A DNA stretch of 64,000 nt from AP-16 sp963755055 (GCA_963755055.1 CAVWIS010000043.1:1-64000); one strand, 5' to 3'. Shown: positions 9,679-21,111, counted from the stretch's first letter. Program-made: numbers and translations. Notes: generated by a model not told the origin, from the sequence alone.

Positions 9679-11514
9679 TCAGATCAGATCGTGGACGTGC
9701 ATCGACGACAAGCCGATCCTGAGGTCGTCCGCCGCTGTCGGGTGGAGGTCGGCGGCGCCCCGCGCCACGGCCGACTGGGCGTCAGGAATGGCGAACCATG
9801 CGTCGAGGTCCGATGCGGTGGCCTGCGGAACGGGGAATGCCCCGCCGGGAGGCGCGCCCGCCGGAGGAACCACCGTGAGCGGCGTCACCGTGAGCCCGTT
9901 CATCTGCCAGATCTGCAAGGCGCCGCTGTCGTTCTGCCAGAGGATATCGCTCATATGGTCGCCATTGAAATCGGCGACGCCGGCGATATGCCAAGCGCTG
10001 CTCATCGAGCCGACCACCGCGCTGGACTGGATCTGAAAGCCGTTCATCTCCCAGATCGCTACGGTGCCGTTGACGTTCTGGAGCACGATGTCGCTCAGGC
10101 CATCGTTATTGAAGTCGCCGACCGCGGGCAGCCGCCAAGAGCTGTCCAGCGAGGGAAGCATTGCGCCGGCCTGAACCTGGGTCCCGTTCATCTCCCACAG
10201 CGCGAGCGCGCCATTGGGGAGGAACAACAGGATGTCGCTCATGTGGTCGCCGTTGAAGTCGCCAACGCCAGCCACCTGCCAACCGCCGGGGGCCGAGGGA
10301 AGGAGCGCGCCGACCTGGACCTGCGAGCCGTTCATCTCCCACATGGCGAAAGTGCCGTTATTGTTCAGCAGCAGAATGTCGCTCATGTGGTCGTTGTTGA
10401 AGTCGCCCACGCCCGCCACGTGCCAGCCGCCGGGAGCCGAGGGAAGAAAGAAGCCGCCCAGAATCTGCGAGCCGTTCATCTCCCACATGGCAACGGTGCC
10501 GCTGGTGTTCAGGAACAGGATATCGCTGTTGCCGTCATTGTTGAAATCGCCGCCGCCGACGACCTGCCAACCGCTGCCAAAGCCCGAATACACCACATTC
10601 CGCGTCGTTCCGTTTGCCCCGTTCATCAGCCACGTCGCCAACGTGCCGTCGTGGAAGAAAAGTATGTCGCTCATCGCGTCGTTGTTGAAATGCCCGGTCC
10701 CGGCGACGGTCAGCAGCTGCTGCACCTGCACGTCCCAGCCCAGCACGTCCATCGCCCAGATGTCGGTCTGCGAGAACACGTTCATGACGCCGGAAGAGCT
10801 GAAGGCGAGCGCGGCGTCGTGGCCGGCGCTCGCCGCCCAGTCGCCGAAATCGCCGTTCGGGTTGGTGTTGAAGCTCAGAAGGTGCGTCGTGCCGTTGTCG
10901 ACCGAGAAATAGCCGGCCTGGGTGCCGGAGAAGATGTGGGTGCCGGCCGCCGAGAAGTGGAACAGGTCGTATGGCCCGTAGCTGTTCGGCGTGGGCCCGA
11001 TGGTTTCGCCGGCGAGCAGGATGCGGCCCATCACCTCGGAGATCTCGTGCTCCACCGTGCCGATGAAATCATAAGCGCCCGCCACCGCGCGGTTGTTGGG
11101 GTCATAGGCAAACGGGAAGCTGCTGGAAAACCCGATCTCGCCGTCGAGGCTGCTGCTCGGCCCGGCGAGGCCCAATGCCTTGGCCTCGGCGGTCGTCACC
11201 CAGAACGTGCCGTTGCCGGTCGGATTAACGCCGGGCAGCGAGGCGATGGCCGACATGTCGACGGCGGATCGTCCGTCGGCGATCAGCGCGTTCCTGATCT
11301 GGGCGTAGGTATAGCTGTTGAGAAACGTCAGACTTTCGCCCAGCGCGCCCTGGGAGAGCGCCTGCCCCCCCACCTCGCCGTAACCGATGCTGATGTTGAT
11401 GGTGATCGGATCGAAAAAATGACTCTCGAAAAACTGCACCGCCGTGTTGACCGCCGCAGTAAACCCCGCCGGCGCGCCGTTGACGCTGGAGTCGAAGGTA
11501 ATGTTGATATGCAC
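9679..11514 (-). CDS. Secreted FG-GAP repeat protein with putative metalloprotease head
   Basis: 611 residues, intact. Residues 1-265 form a head with the motif HEISEVMGR at 156-164. From memory this resembles a family of putative secreted metalloproteases in rhizobia; note HExxE rather than HExxH, so catalysis is not certain. Residues ~268-540 carry six FG-GAP units of about 48 residues with Ca-binding DFNNDGxxD and the refrain WEMNG, predicted to fold as a beta-propeller. There is no signal peptide. The C-terminus ends HVHDLI, an Asp followed by hydrophobics like uncleaved T1SS signals, and matches the protease end AYDLI. It lies directly upstream of the ABC pseudogene on the same strand. 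The FG-GAP part is nearly identical in DNA to that of the metalloprotease. Confidence 0.8.
   Translation of the reverse strand: MHINITFDSSVNGAPAGFTAAVNTAVQFFESHFFDPITINISIGYGEVGGQALSQGALGESLTFLNSYTYAQIRNALIADGRSAVDMSAIASLPGVNPTGNGTFWVTTAEAKALGLAGPSSSLDGEIGFSSSFPFAYDPNNRAVAGAYDFIGTVEHEISEVMGRILLAGETIGPTPNSYGPYDLFHFSAAGTHIFSGTQAGYFSVDNGTTHLLSFNTNPNGDFGDWAASAGHDAALAFSSSGVMNVFSQTDIWAMDVLGWDVQVQQLLTVAGTGHFNNDAMSDILFFHDGTLATWLMNGANGTTRNVVYSGFGSGWQVVGGGDFNNDGNSDILFLNTSGTVAMWEMNGSQILGGFFLPSAPGGWHVAGVGDFNNDHMSDILLLNNNGTFAMWEMNGSQVQVGALLPSAPGGWQVAGVGDFNGDHMSDILLFLPNGALALWEMNGTQVQAGAMLPSLDSSWRLPAVGDFNNDGLSDIVLQNVNGTVAIWEMNGFQIQSSAVVGSMSSAWHIAGVADFNGDHMSDILWQNDSGALQIWQMNGLTVTPLTVVPPAGAPPGGAFPVPQATASDLDAWFAIPDAQSAVARGAADLHPTAADDLRIGLSSMHVHDLI
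9896..10711 (-). repeat. 816-bp FG-GAP DNA repeat shared by three genes
   Basis: This stretch is about 95% identical by eye to 5571-6386 (same strand) and to 27990-28805 (opposite strand), with equal length and no indels seen. It encodes the six FG-GAP units. The flanking parts of the genes are unrelated, so the repeat has been copied as a module or homogenised by gene conversion. Confidence 0.85.
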
Positions 11515-11978
11515 CGCAACTTCTCCTTTGGCACCACCGGCCGAGGATCGGCGGGCGGCGTCTCGACGAACTCAAGCGTCACTCCGGGAGAGGGCGCCGC
11601 TCGCACATGCGGCGACACGGGCATGGCCGTTCAGCCGCCTGGCCGGCCTGAAGGTCCGAGCGCCGAATCCACCGGCCGCCACGGACGACGGATGCTATCG
11701 CCCCGCCAATCCCTCCGCAACCCGCATGAACCTGGGCGCGTTTCCCGCTGCAGTATGGATGTACCCGATACGCGAATCAGCTTAACGAAAGCCGAAAACA
11801 TCGGCAAAAATGCGATGAACTCGCGGCCTGTCCCCGCCCGACCACAGCATCGGGAATCGGCGGCGCCGCAGGTCCACCGCTGGTGGCATCCGCCGGCGGC
11901 GATACGAACGCGGCAGCGGCAAGGGACTCGCCGCTCGGGCCGACGAACAACGAGAACCGCCGAGCAACCCGCGCCATC
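11515..11978. other. Intergenic region upstream of FG-GAP protein
   Basis: 464 bases with no supportable gene. It contains the 72-bp inverted element at 11641-11712 and should contain the promoter for the FG-GAP/ABC genes; no clear promoter boxes were found. Confidence 0.5.
11641..11712. repeat. 72-bp inverted element, inner edge of left arm
   Basis: Perfect 72-base match to the reverse complement of 25537-25608. It starts GGCCGGCCTGAAGG and ends CGCCCCGCCAATCC. Identity stops abruptly on both sides. It encodes no recognisable protein and carries no obvious terminal inverted repeats of its own. Confidence 0.9.
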
Positions 11979-13153
11979 TCAGCGAGCAGAATCGTCGAGG
12001 AACCGCAAGGACTCGATCCCGATCCCCAGCTCGCGCGTGTCGGCCCCCAAGCCGAAAGCGGCCGGCGAGCGCAGCTGAGAAAGCACGAATTCCAACGTTA
12101 CGGTGCCATCGCACGCCACGGCGCCGGCGGGAATAGCGATTCGTCGCACCCCCGACCATGCCGCAGCTCCGCATGCCCACGAGTTAATTTCCCGGTCGCC
12201 TGCACGGCAAAAAATGTGAAGCGTCTCTTGGTGCGACGGAATGAATGAGCGAAACGTCAGATCGGCCTTCATTGGGAAGCATTGGGTTCGGTTCAACCGC
12301 GAATGTCAGCAGTGCTCGTTTCGCAACGCTCCACGTGCCCCATTCCTCAGGTTCGCCCCAACCGAGGACAAACGCCGATACGCCGTTGCCCCCGACACCA
12401 AATGCAAGGGTGTCTCCCATATGTGCAGGCTTGCCCATGAGGAGTTGCCGAATGCCCGGCACCGACAGCTCGTCGTTCGAATAACCCATCCTGTGCATCG
12501 TCCCTCTATGGTGACGCCAGAACAGCGCATGAAGATTGTCCGGCAATTCCTCCCGCCACGCTCCGACGCGCCCTTTACGGAAGAATTGCGGGAATTTTTG
12601 ATGCAGCTCGTCGAAGCTAGGAAGTTTATCGACGTCAATCTGAGGTGATCTGTACCCGATAGATGCCATGGCGCGCTGCAACTCATCCAGCGGGGAGGTT
12701 ATCAGCGCCTCGAATTTGACCACGACGGTAGGGGTACGTCGTGTGGTCCATCCGCGTACATTTGCACTCCACCCTCCAAAGCTCGTGGTCGATGTGATCA
12801 GATCTTCCAAAATCCGGTAATATTCCTCTGAGGACGAGGACGCCCCTTGCGAATAATCGAGAATGAAATGGGCGTATGACACCAATGCATCACGGCCATC
12901 TCGCACCAGGTATATGGCGGGATAATCCTCCCGAGCCACCTCGTGTGTCTTTATGAAGTGATAATCCTCGTCCCGATGGAGATTCGGAAGCGGACGGTCC
13001 GATTTCACGCTGCCGATGATGGCTTCGAAGGATTTGGCCGAGGAAGAATCCCTTTGATACTGGTCGTTCCGCCACAGCACCATAAACGTGCTTTAGGATC
13101 GCCCGAAAATAGGTGTTCCCCGATCGAGGATATGATGCAATCCAGATGATCAT
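11979..13153 (-). pseudogene. Sulfotransferase with C-terminal glycosyltransferase-associated domain, frameshifted
   Basis: Three frames join into about 390 residues. Part 1 (from ATG 13153) has the PAPS 5'-phosphosulfate loop YPRSGNTY. Part 2 (about 13080-12270) has the 3'-phosphate motif YLVRDGRDALVSY and the rest of a sulfotransferase fold. Part 3 (about 12290-11979) completes a C-terminal beta-domain. That last domain (PEEWGTW ... FCRAGDREI ... LGIGIESLRFL) matches the C-terminus of the glycosyltransferase at 18572-20212. Frame breaks lie near 13090-13140 and 12260-12290. If repaired, it would transfer sulfate from PAPS to a sugar or protein acceptor. Whether the breaks are real is unknown. 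Confidence 0.75.
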
Positions 13154-13636
13154 GGATCCGATAATCAACCTTCTGCGATAGCCGGAGAGGTAACGCCGCC
13201 GGTCGAGCACCCCTTCTCCCCCATACAACCAACTAGCACGCCATTACCAGCGCACCCTTCTGCGGCTCCACCCGCCCTCATCGATCCATCGTGAAAAACA
13301 ATCGCCGCGAGCAAGATGGATGCAACCCGCCAGCCGAGAGTGGGCAGCCGCCTCCTGCCTTGCCCCTGAGTTTATTCGAGCGCAGACCGGCCATTCGGCT
13401 AACATCGAGCGAAACTCCGGTGGACCCGGGGGATGTGCCCCGGCGCGATGAGGCCAGGACACCGACGTCCGCTCGGGATGTTCAGGAATGCACGTTCCGG
13501 CGCCCGCCCGATCCGGCGCCCTGCCGAATTTTGACCTTGTAGCAAGGCTGATCGGCTGATATCGCGAGCCCAATACGGCGCGGAGCTCCTGTCCGGCCCC
13601 TCGAACGGGATCGACATCATCTCGCAGGATCGTAAC
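13154..13636. other. Leader region, mostly direct repeat
   Basis: Bases 13154-13316 show no gene. From 13317 the sequence is the first copy of the 645-bp direct repeat and acts as leader of the truncated methyltransferase. An AT-poor upstream block (TTTTGACCTTGTAGCAAGG, about 13530) is conserved in both copies and may be the promoter/leader. Confidence 0.5.
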
Positions 13637-13960
13637 GTGGCTCTCCGTATCTGCCGATCGTGCGGGGCGCCGCTGACCACGACCTTCGTCGATCTCGGGA
13701 TGTCCCCGCTCGCGAACTCGTTCCTGCGCCCCGACCAGGGCCCTGCCCTCGAGGCGTTCTATCCGCTGCATGTCTTCGTCTGCGACCGCTGCCTGCTCGT
13801 TCAGCTCCAGGAATACGCCTCGCCGGAAAAAATCTTCACCGACTACGTCTATTTCTCCTCGTACTCCGATACCTGGCTCGATCACTGTTCCCGCTATGTC
13901 GAGCACATCATTCCGCGCCTCGGGCTTGCGCCGGGCGCCCGGGTCGTGGAGATCGCCAGC
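13317..13960 (+). repeat. 645-bp direct repeat, copy 1
   Basis: About 90-92% identical to 20467-21111 in the same orientation, covering about 320 bases of leader plus the first 108 codons of a C-methyltransferase gene. The match ends at GGAGATCGC(C/G)AGC inside the SAM-binding motif. The two copies bracket the acylation and glycosyltransferase cassette. Confidence 0.9.
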
Positions 13961-13996
13961 GGGCAGGGCACAACGAAGCCGCTCTCGCGATACTAG
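13637..13996 (+). pseudogene. Truncated C-methyltransferase (copy of 20788-22029)
   Basis: The first 108 codons, starting GTG, match the intact gene at 20788 (zinc motifs CRSCG and CDRC, then VVEIAS). After that the reading frame enters unrelated sequence and stops at 13996. The SAM-binding and C-terminal domains are lost, so it is not expected to work. It marks the edge of the direct repeat next to the convergent acyl-AMP ligase. Confidence 0.85.
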
Positions 13997-14030
13997 GCAA
14001 TCAAGCTCCTGACCACCCCGCCTGCACGGC

Positions 14031-15661
<1,631 letters not shown>

Positions 15662-15680
<19 letters not shown>

Positions 15681-15898
15681 CTGGCCGAGATGAAAGCAAG
15701 CATTTGCCTGGGCGTGTCGAAGTTGTCGGCACCCACGTCGCTGGGATCGATCTTGATCCCATAGCGATGCTCGATCGCGGCAAACAGCGAGGCGAACCGC
15801 AGGCTGTCGACCAGACCCGAGCTCATGAGGCACAGATCCGGGCCGATAGGAAAGTCGACTCCCAACTCGTCGCTCAGCAACTCAAGCAACGGTTCCAT
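15662..15898 (-). CDS. Acyl carrier protein
   Basis: 78 residues with the carrier motif SSGLVDSLRFA, where Ser32 is the predicted 4'-phosphopantetheine site, and the helical pattern of ACP/PCP domains. Its ATG overlaps the end of the hexapeptide transferase by 17 bases and its stop overlaps the ligase start, so translation is probably coupled. It most likely carries the acyl group from the ligase to the acyltransferase. It is a dedicated ACP, not the fatty-acid AcpP. Confidence 0.85.
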
Positions 15899-16529
15899 CG
15901 GATGCCCCCTCGATCGGATCGAAATGCTCGACGAATTCCGTCACCGGCCGGTAGAACCACTCGACATTGGCGCGAACGGCATCATCCGGCCAATCCCACC
16001 ACGCGATACGCAGGAGCCTCGTGACAACCACACGACTGAACCGATAGCGGACCGGACGGGCCGGGTTCCCGGCGACAATGCAATAGGGCGGAATGTCGCC
16101 AAAAACGACCGATCGGCTGCCGACCACCGCGCCGTGCCCGATGCGCACGCCGCCTTGGATGTGAGAGTTTTGTCCCAGCCAGACATCGCTGCCGATCTCC
16201 GTGTTTCGCGAGCTCTTGTAGGTGCGGGTCGGATTTTCCCTGCCGAGCATCAGATTATCGAACGGATATGTGGAGATCGTCTCGGTCGTGTGATGCCCGC
16301 CCACGAAAATATTCACCCCATAGGCGATCGAGCAATATTTCCCGATCACGATCTTCTCGCCGGGGATGAAACCGAGGAATCTGATATTGTCGGCGTCGAA
16401 GTAGGTGTGAGCGCCAATCTCGACGTAGTCCGGTATCGGGTTGCCGCTTCCCGGCGGGGAGACACCGACGATATGCATCCTCATAAAACGCTCCGTTCCG
16501 CCGCTCTTCGCATCAGGGTTCCGGTTCAT
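15882..16529 (-). CDS. Hexapeptide-repeat O-acyltransferase (CatB/antibiotic acetyltransferase-like)
   Basis: 215 residues, left-handed beta-helix type. Repeats such as VIGKYCSIAYGVNIFVGG and the catalytic-His region GGHHTTETISTYPF are visible, followed by DVWLGQNSHIQGGVRIGHGAVVGSRSVV. Homologues acylate sugars or antibiotics with acetyl-CoA, but the neighbouring ACP and ligase suggest an acyl-ACP donor here. The start at 16529 overlaps the epimerase stop as ATGA. Substrate unknown; a dTDP- or UDP-sugar is the natural guess. Confidence 0.85.
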   Translation of the reverse strand: MNRNPDAKSGGTERFMRMHIVGVSPPGSGNPIPDYVEIGAHTYFDADNIRFLGFIPGEKIVIGKYCSIAYGVNIFVGGHHTTETISTYPFDNLMLGRENPTRTYKSSRNTEIGSDVWLGQNSHIQGGVRIGHGAVVGSRSVVFGDIPPYCIVAGNPARPVRYRFSRVVVTRLLRIAWWDWPDDAVRANVEWFYRPVTEFVEHFDPIEGASDGTVA

Positions 16530-17080
16530 CCTGCCAGATCGATAGCGTCGATCGCCGGCAGCCGGCGGTCCCGGTCCCGGTCCGAGATGATGACTCCTGT
16601 CCTGATCGGCCATTCCACCGCAAGCAAGGGATCGTCCCAGCGCACTCCGCGCGCCGCTTCAGGAACGTATTCGGGCGTGATCAGGTATTCCAGCTCGCAG
16701 TCGTCCACGAGCGTCTGGAATCCGTGCGCAAAGCCCTTGGGTACGTAGACGGCGATTCGATTTGCCGCGGACAACTCGATCCCGCACCAGCGCCGAAAGC
16801 TGGGAGATGCCGCCCGCAGGTCGACGATGACGTCGAATACGATCCCCCTGATGCACCGGACGAGCTTGGCCTCGAGGAACGGCGCCGCCTGATAGTGCAG
16901 GCCGCGCACGGTGGCCCGCCTCGTATTGAGGGAGATGCTGTGCTGCACGAATTGATCGGCAAGGCCATGGTCGGGGAACTCGCGTGCGGAAAAGGTCCGG
17001 CAAAAACCTCCGCGTTCGTCCATGGTGGGCTCGGACCGGATGACGAAAGCTCCATCGAGCTCGAGAGCGTCGAACTGCAT
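16526..17080 (-). CDS. rfbC: dTDP-4-dehydrorhamnose 3,5-epimerase family protein
   Basis: 184 residues, RmlC family cupin. Shows the SLNTRRATVRGLHYQ segment with the catalytic His, the KGFAHGFQTL segment, and the family end RGVRWDDPLLAVEWP. These enzymes epimerise dTDP-4-keto-6-deoxy sugars at C3 and C5, or only C3, on the way to rhamnose and rarer deoxysugars. No rmlA, rmlB or rmlD lies in the window, so it may serve a branched or methylated sugar made with the neighbouring C-methyltransferases. ATG 17080 fits the family N-terminus. First gene of the minus-strand operon, divergent from the methyltransferase at 17296. Confidence 0.85.
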   Translation of the reverse strand: MQFDALELDGAFVIRSEPTMDERGGFCRTFSAREFPDHGLADQFVQHSISLNTRRATVRGLHYQAAPFLEAKLVRCIRGIVFDVIVDLRAASPSFRRWCGIELSAANRIAVYVPKGFAHGFQTLVDDCELEYLITPEYVPEAARGVRWDDPLLAVEWPIRTGVIISDRDRDRRLPAIDAIDLAG

Positions 17081-17295
17081 TGGCCTTGTATCGCTTCGGG
17101 CTTTCAGACTATGCCGCGACCATCGTCCGCACGGTCGAGGCGGCAGAGGCATGTACCAGACTGTGCGCAGGCCGTGTAGACTGGGCCGACAGGGTGCAGT
17201 GGATAGGAAATCGACGGGAAGGCCGTCCGAAGCGGATGGTGCGCAACTTTCCATAGAAATATGGCCGTGATCTATCGTAGGGCGCACATCGAGTT

Positions 17296-18513
17296 ATGAG
17301 CGATATCGATTCGGTGCCCAGACCGGCCTCTGCGGGCCCGAGCGGGGCCACGGCATGTCCATTGTGCGCCGGCGCGGCGATTTTTTCGCTGTTCGAACGC
17401 CAGAACGTGCCGGTCCTGCTCAATCGCCTCTATGAGAGTATTGCGGCCGCCAGGGGCGCCGTCACCGGGCGCCTCCGGATTGCAGCATGCCGCACGTGCG
17501 GGTTCGTGTTCAATGCCGCGTTCGACCCCTCACTGATCGACTACGATGTCCGGTACGAGAACGATCAGGGCAACTCGCCGGCGTTTTCCGCCCACATGCG
17601 CGCTATGGCGGACCGCATTCTCGACGGCTTGACCGGCAGGGCGGACATCGCGGTCGTCGAGATCGGATGCGGCCAGGGCCGGTTCCTCGCAGCGCTCGGC
17701 GGGCGCGCCGGCGGACGTGTCTCCATGGCAATCGGCTACGATCCGGCCTGGCGCGGCGGGGCAATCCCGCCGCACGTGCGGATTGAGGCGCAGGCCTTCG
17801 ATGCGGCCGCGATTCGACGCCTGGCGCATCCGATCGACGTCATCTTGACGCGGCACGTCATCGAGCACCTCGCAGACCCCGTCGGTTTCCTTTCGGACAT
17901 CCGCAATGCGCTGCCAACCGCGTGGAACGGCCGACTGTTCCTCGAAACGCCGAGCCTCGAATGGATCGTGCACGGCCGCGTGCTGCACGACTTCTTCCAC
18001 GAGCACTGCAATTATTTCGGCTCTGCCGCGCTCGGTTACGCCTTCGCCCGCGCCGGATTTCGCGCGCTGAAGATCGATCCCGTCTTTGACGGCCAATACC
18101 ACTGGGCCGAAGCTGCCGCCGATCGGCCGGATCCCGCTTTGCCGGAGGCCGGCGACGTTCTGGCGTCGCTGGATGCGCTGGCCACCTACGAACGCGGCTT
18201 TGCCGCCGCGTGGCGCACCACGTTGGCAATGCTCAGGCCGAAGGGTAAGATCGCGATTTGGGGTGCCGGAGCCAAGGGGGTCACGTTCGCCAACATGGTC
18301 GACCCGCGATCGGAATGGATCACCTGCCTCATCGACATCAATCCGGCCAAGCAGAGCCGGTTCGCTCCGGTGACCGCCCATCCGGTCTGCCACCCGCGGG
18401 AAGCCATGCGTGACGGCATTGTGAGCATCATAATCATGAACCCCAACTATCGAGCCGAGATCGAGGCCGAGCTCAGCGGCGCGGGGGAGCATCCGACTCT
18501 GCTCGACGCATAG
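17296..18513 (+). CDS. Zinc-motif class I SAM methyltransferase (C-methyltransferase type)
   Basis: 405 residues. The N-terminus has paired cysteines (CPLC, CRTCG) like the zinc module of sugar C-methyltransferases such as TylCIII/NovU. The middle has a SAM-binding site (VVEIGCGQGRFL) and RHVIEHL. The C-terminal third contains IWGAGAKGVTF, the conserved Gly-rich domain of the same family. It shares architecture but little direct sequence with 20788-22029. Probably methylates carbon in a keto-deoxysugar nucleotide, which fits the neighbouring RmlC-type epimerase. Confidence 0.8.
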   Translation: MSDIDSVPRPASAGPSGATACPLCAGAAIFSLFERQNVPVLLNRLYESIAAARGAVTGRLRIAACRTCGFVFNAAFDPSLIDYDVRYENDQGNSPAFSAHMRAMADRILDGLTGRADIAVVEIGCGQGRFLAALGGRAGGRVSMAIGYDPAWRGGAIPPHVRIEAQAFDAAAIRRLAHPIDVILTRHVIEHLADPVGFLSDIRNALPTAWNGRLFLETPSLEWIVHGRVLHDFFHEHCNYFGSAALGYAFARAGFRALKIDPVFDGQYHWAEAAADRPDPALPEAGDVLASLDALATYERGFAAAWRTTLAMLRPKGKIAIWGAGAKGVTFANMVDPRSEWITCLIDINPAKQSRFAPVTAHPVCHPREAMRDGIVSIIIMNPNYRAEIEAELSGAGEHPTLLDA

Positions 18514-18571
18514 TCCATACGTCAAGCAATCAGTAGAGTACGGTAGCTGTCGTCGAGGAAAGGTCGCATCA

Positions 18572-20212
18572 GTGCCGAGATTTTCGATCGTCATCCCGAC
18601 GCTCCGCCGTGCCGATACGTTTCGATACGCCCTTGCCACGGCGCTCGACCAGGCCTTCGACGATCTCGAGATCGTCATCCAGAACAACGGTCGCGACGCC
18701 GAAACGGAGGCCATCGTCCGCGACCTCCACGATCCGCGTCTGCGACACTTCTCGACCGACGCGATACTCCCGATGACGGAGAACTGGGAAGCCGGCCTCG
18801 GCCATGCGCGCGGCGACTACATCACGTTCATCGGCGACGACGACGGGCTGTTCGCGGATGCGTGCCGGATCGCCGGTCATGTCGTCGACAGGGGCGGCTT
18901 CGAGATCGTCAGCTGGCGTCCGTATTGCTACTACTGGCCGAGCTTCATCCACGCCGAGCTGCGCAACCGCCTGATTGCGACCGTCGACTATGATCTGCAT
19001 GCCCAGATCGTCTCGTCCGAACATCACCTTCAGCGATATTACCGGTTCGCGATCGACTACTCGCACCTGCCGATGATCTACAATTCCTTTGTCCAGCGAT
19101 CGGTGATCGACCGCGCCAAAGCGAAGATCGGGGGCGGTTACTTCATGGGCATGGCCCCCGACGTGACCTCTGGTATCGTCAATGCCGCGGTCACCTCGCG
19201 GTTCGCGCTGGTGTCCCGACCGCTGTCGATGACAGGTCTGTCGCATCACAGCATGGGCCATGCGACTTTCCTGTCCGAACGCAACCATCCGATCCGCAGC
19301 GGAGACGAACAGGAGATTGCGGCTTTTCGAGCCTATGATCGCTTCATTCCGGCAAACAACAATATGCAGATGTTTCTTGCCAATGAAATGCTCCTGGTCC
19401 AGGAGCGCTTGCTGGCGGATCGTCGAATCGAATTCGACTATCGCAGGCTCATCGGGTTCATCGCCGCCGCGATCAATGACCGCCCGGGATTTTACGACGA
19501 GACGCTCGAGTTGATCCGAGCATTGGCAAAGCGCCACGGCGTCGACCTCGCAGACATCGCAATCCCGCTGCGGACAACGACGAGAAATGCGCTGAAGGTC
19601 GGGAGCCGGATGGTCGGGCCGCGCAAAGTGCTCTCGGTGATCGACGGCGAGAGGATCGGGCTTCGCACCATCGTCGACGCGGTCCGGCTGATGGAGCAAT
19701 TCGCCCCTCGCAGCGAAGAACCGGACGCAATCGACATCAGGGAGGCTCGAATGGACGACCGGTTGGTCGTCCGGGGCGCGCAGCAAGTTGCGTTCGGGAT
19801 CGCCGCCGACGGCCTTGCGGCCCTCGGCGACGGATGGGCCGACCCCGAGGAATGGGGAACCTGGACGGTGTCGAAACAAGCCTCGTTGAGGCTATCCGTC
19901 GAACCTCATCGAGGCAGAAACCTCGACGCCGATCTCAAGTACCGCGCCTTCATCCACAACCTGCATCGCCAGCTGGACATCGTGTGCCGCGCCGGGGGGC
20001 GCGACATTGCGGCGTGGCGGTGCGGCGTAGATGCCATGTCGGGCATCCAGCGACTGACGATCCCTTCCGATGTGATTGCGGATGGCGGCGCCCTGGACCT
20101 CGAGTTTCGAATATCGACCCCGCGCTCGCCTGCCGAGCTCGGGATCAGCCCGGATACCCGCCAACTCGGGTTGGGGATCGAGTGGTTGCGCTTGATCAGG
20201 AATACCCCATAA
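18572..20212 (+). CDS. GT2 glycosyltransferase with C-terminal beta-domain
   Basis: 546 residues, GTG start. Residues 1-110 are a GT-A fold of family 2 (FSIVIPTLRRADTF, then the metal-binding site FIGDDDG). The centre, ~110-400, is all-family sequence without clear motif. The last ~130 residues (PEEWGTW ... GLGIEWLRLI) form a domain also found at the end of the broken sulfotransferase at 11979-13153. Likely adds a sugar to a surface polysaccharide or glycolipid; donor and acceptor are unknown. Same strand as the preceding methyltransferase, 58 bases downstream. Confidence 0.8.
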   Translation: MPRFSIVIPTLRRADTFRYALATALDQAFDDLEIVIQNNGRDAETEAIVRDLHDPRLRHFSTDAILPMTENWEAGLGHARGDYITFIGDDDGLFADACRIAGHVVDRGGFEIVSWRPYCYYWPSFIHAELRNRLIATVDYDLHAQIVSSEHHLQRYYRFAIDYSHLPMIYNSFVQRSVIDRAKAKIGGGYFMGMAPDVTSGIVNAAVTSRFALVSRPLSMTGLSHHSMGHATFLSERNHPIRSGDEQEIAAFRAYDRFIPANNNMQMFLANEMLLVQERLLADRRIEFDYRRLIGFIAAAINDRPGFYDETLELIRALAKRHGVDLADIAIPLRTTTRNALKVGSRMVGPRKVLSVIDGERIGLRTIVDAVRLMEQFAPRSEEPDAIDIREARMDDRLVVRGAQQVAFGIAADGLAALGDGWADPEEWGTWTVSKQASLRLSVEPHRGRNLDADLKYRAFIHNLHRQLDIVCRAGGRDIAAWRCGVDAMSGIQRLTIPSDVIADGGALDLEFRISTPRSPAELGISPDTRQLGLGIEWLRLIRNTP

Positions 20213-20213
20213 A

Positions 20214-20466
20214 TCAGGGCTTGGCCGGTTCAGGAACAATCTTGAAATCCTCGAAAGGCTCCCGACCGCATTCATCGATCTGCACGGCGAGCCCCATCTT
20301 GACAATCTCATCGTTGCTAAAGAACACAGTGAACAGCTGTGGTTTTCCGGACGCGTCGATCTTCAGGCAGACGCTCCAGTCCCCTGCGAAGTAATGGATG
20401 TCCCGGCGCAGCGGGGATATCTGCATGTCTCCAAGAATGACGTCCTTGGCGAAAAAACCGGGGAGC
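20214..20466 (-). pseudogene. 5'-truncated hypothetical gene
   Basis: An open frame ends at 20214 with readable protein (internal Met at 20426, KIDASGKPQLFTVFF, then KMGLAVQIDECG). It continues upstream as PGFFAKDVILGDM up to the start of the direct repeat at about 20467, without a start codon in good context. It looks like the tail of a gene cut by arrival of the repeat. Family not recognised. Ends 2 bases from the glycosyltransferase stop (convergent). Confidence 0.45.
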
Positions 20467-21111
20467 TGGATGCAACCGCCAGCCGGGAGTGGGCAGCCGC
20501 CTCCTGCATTGGCCCCTGAGCCTATTCGAGTGACGCAGACCGGCCATTCGGCTCACATCGGCGAAAATCCGGTGGACCCGGGGGTTGTGCCCCGGCCCGA
20601 TGAGGCCAGGACACCGACGTCCGCTCGGGATGATCAAGAATGTACGTTCCGGTGCCTGCCCGATCCGGCGCCCTGCCGAATTTTGACCTTGTAGCAAGGC
20701 TGATCGGCTGATATCGCGAACCCAACGCGGCGCGGAGTTCCTGTCCGGCCTCTCGAACGCATCAACAGCATCCTGCAGGGTTGAAACGTGGCTCTCCGTA
20801 TCTGCCGATCGTGCGGGGCCCCGCTGACCACCACCTTCGTCGATCTCGGGATGTCCCCGCTCGCGAACTCGTTCCTGCGTCCCGACCAGGGGCCTGCCCT
20901 CGAGGCGTTCTATCCGCTCCATGTCTTCGTCTGTGACCGCTGCCTGCTCGTTCAGCTCCAGGAATACGCCTCGCCGGAAAAAATCTTCACCGACTACGTC
21001 TATTTCTCCTCGTACTCCGATACTTGGCTGGACCATTGCTCCCGCTTTGTCGAGCACATCGTCCCCCGCCTCGGGCTCGTGCCGGGCGCGCGGGTCGTGG
21101 AGATCGCGAGC
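20467..21111 (+). repeat. 645-bp direct repeat, copy 2
   Basis: Second copy of 13317-13960 with the intact methyltransferase continuing beyond it. Its first 320 bases form the leader of that gene and hold no other coding sequence. Confidence 0.9.

Noticed and set aside
9274..12078. 934-codon open frame on the plus strand
   Set aside because: Antisense shadow of the FG-GAP gene; its repeats (HLPDLQGAAVVLP type) are just the complement of the FG-GAP units.
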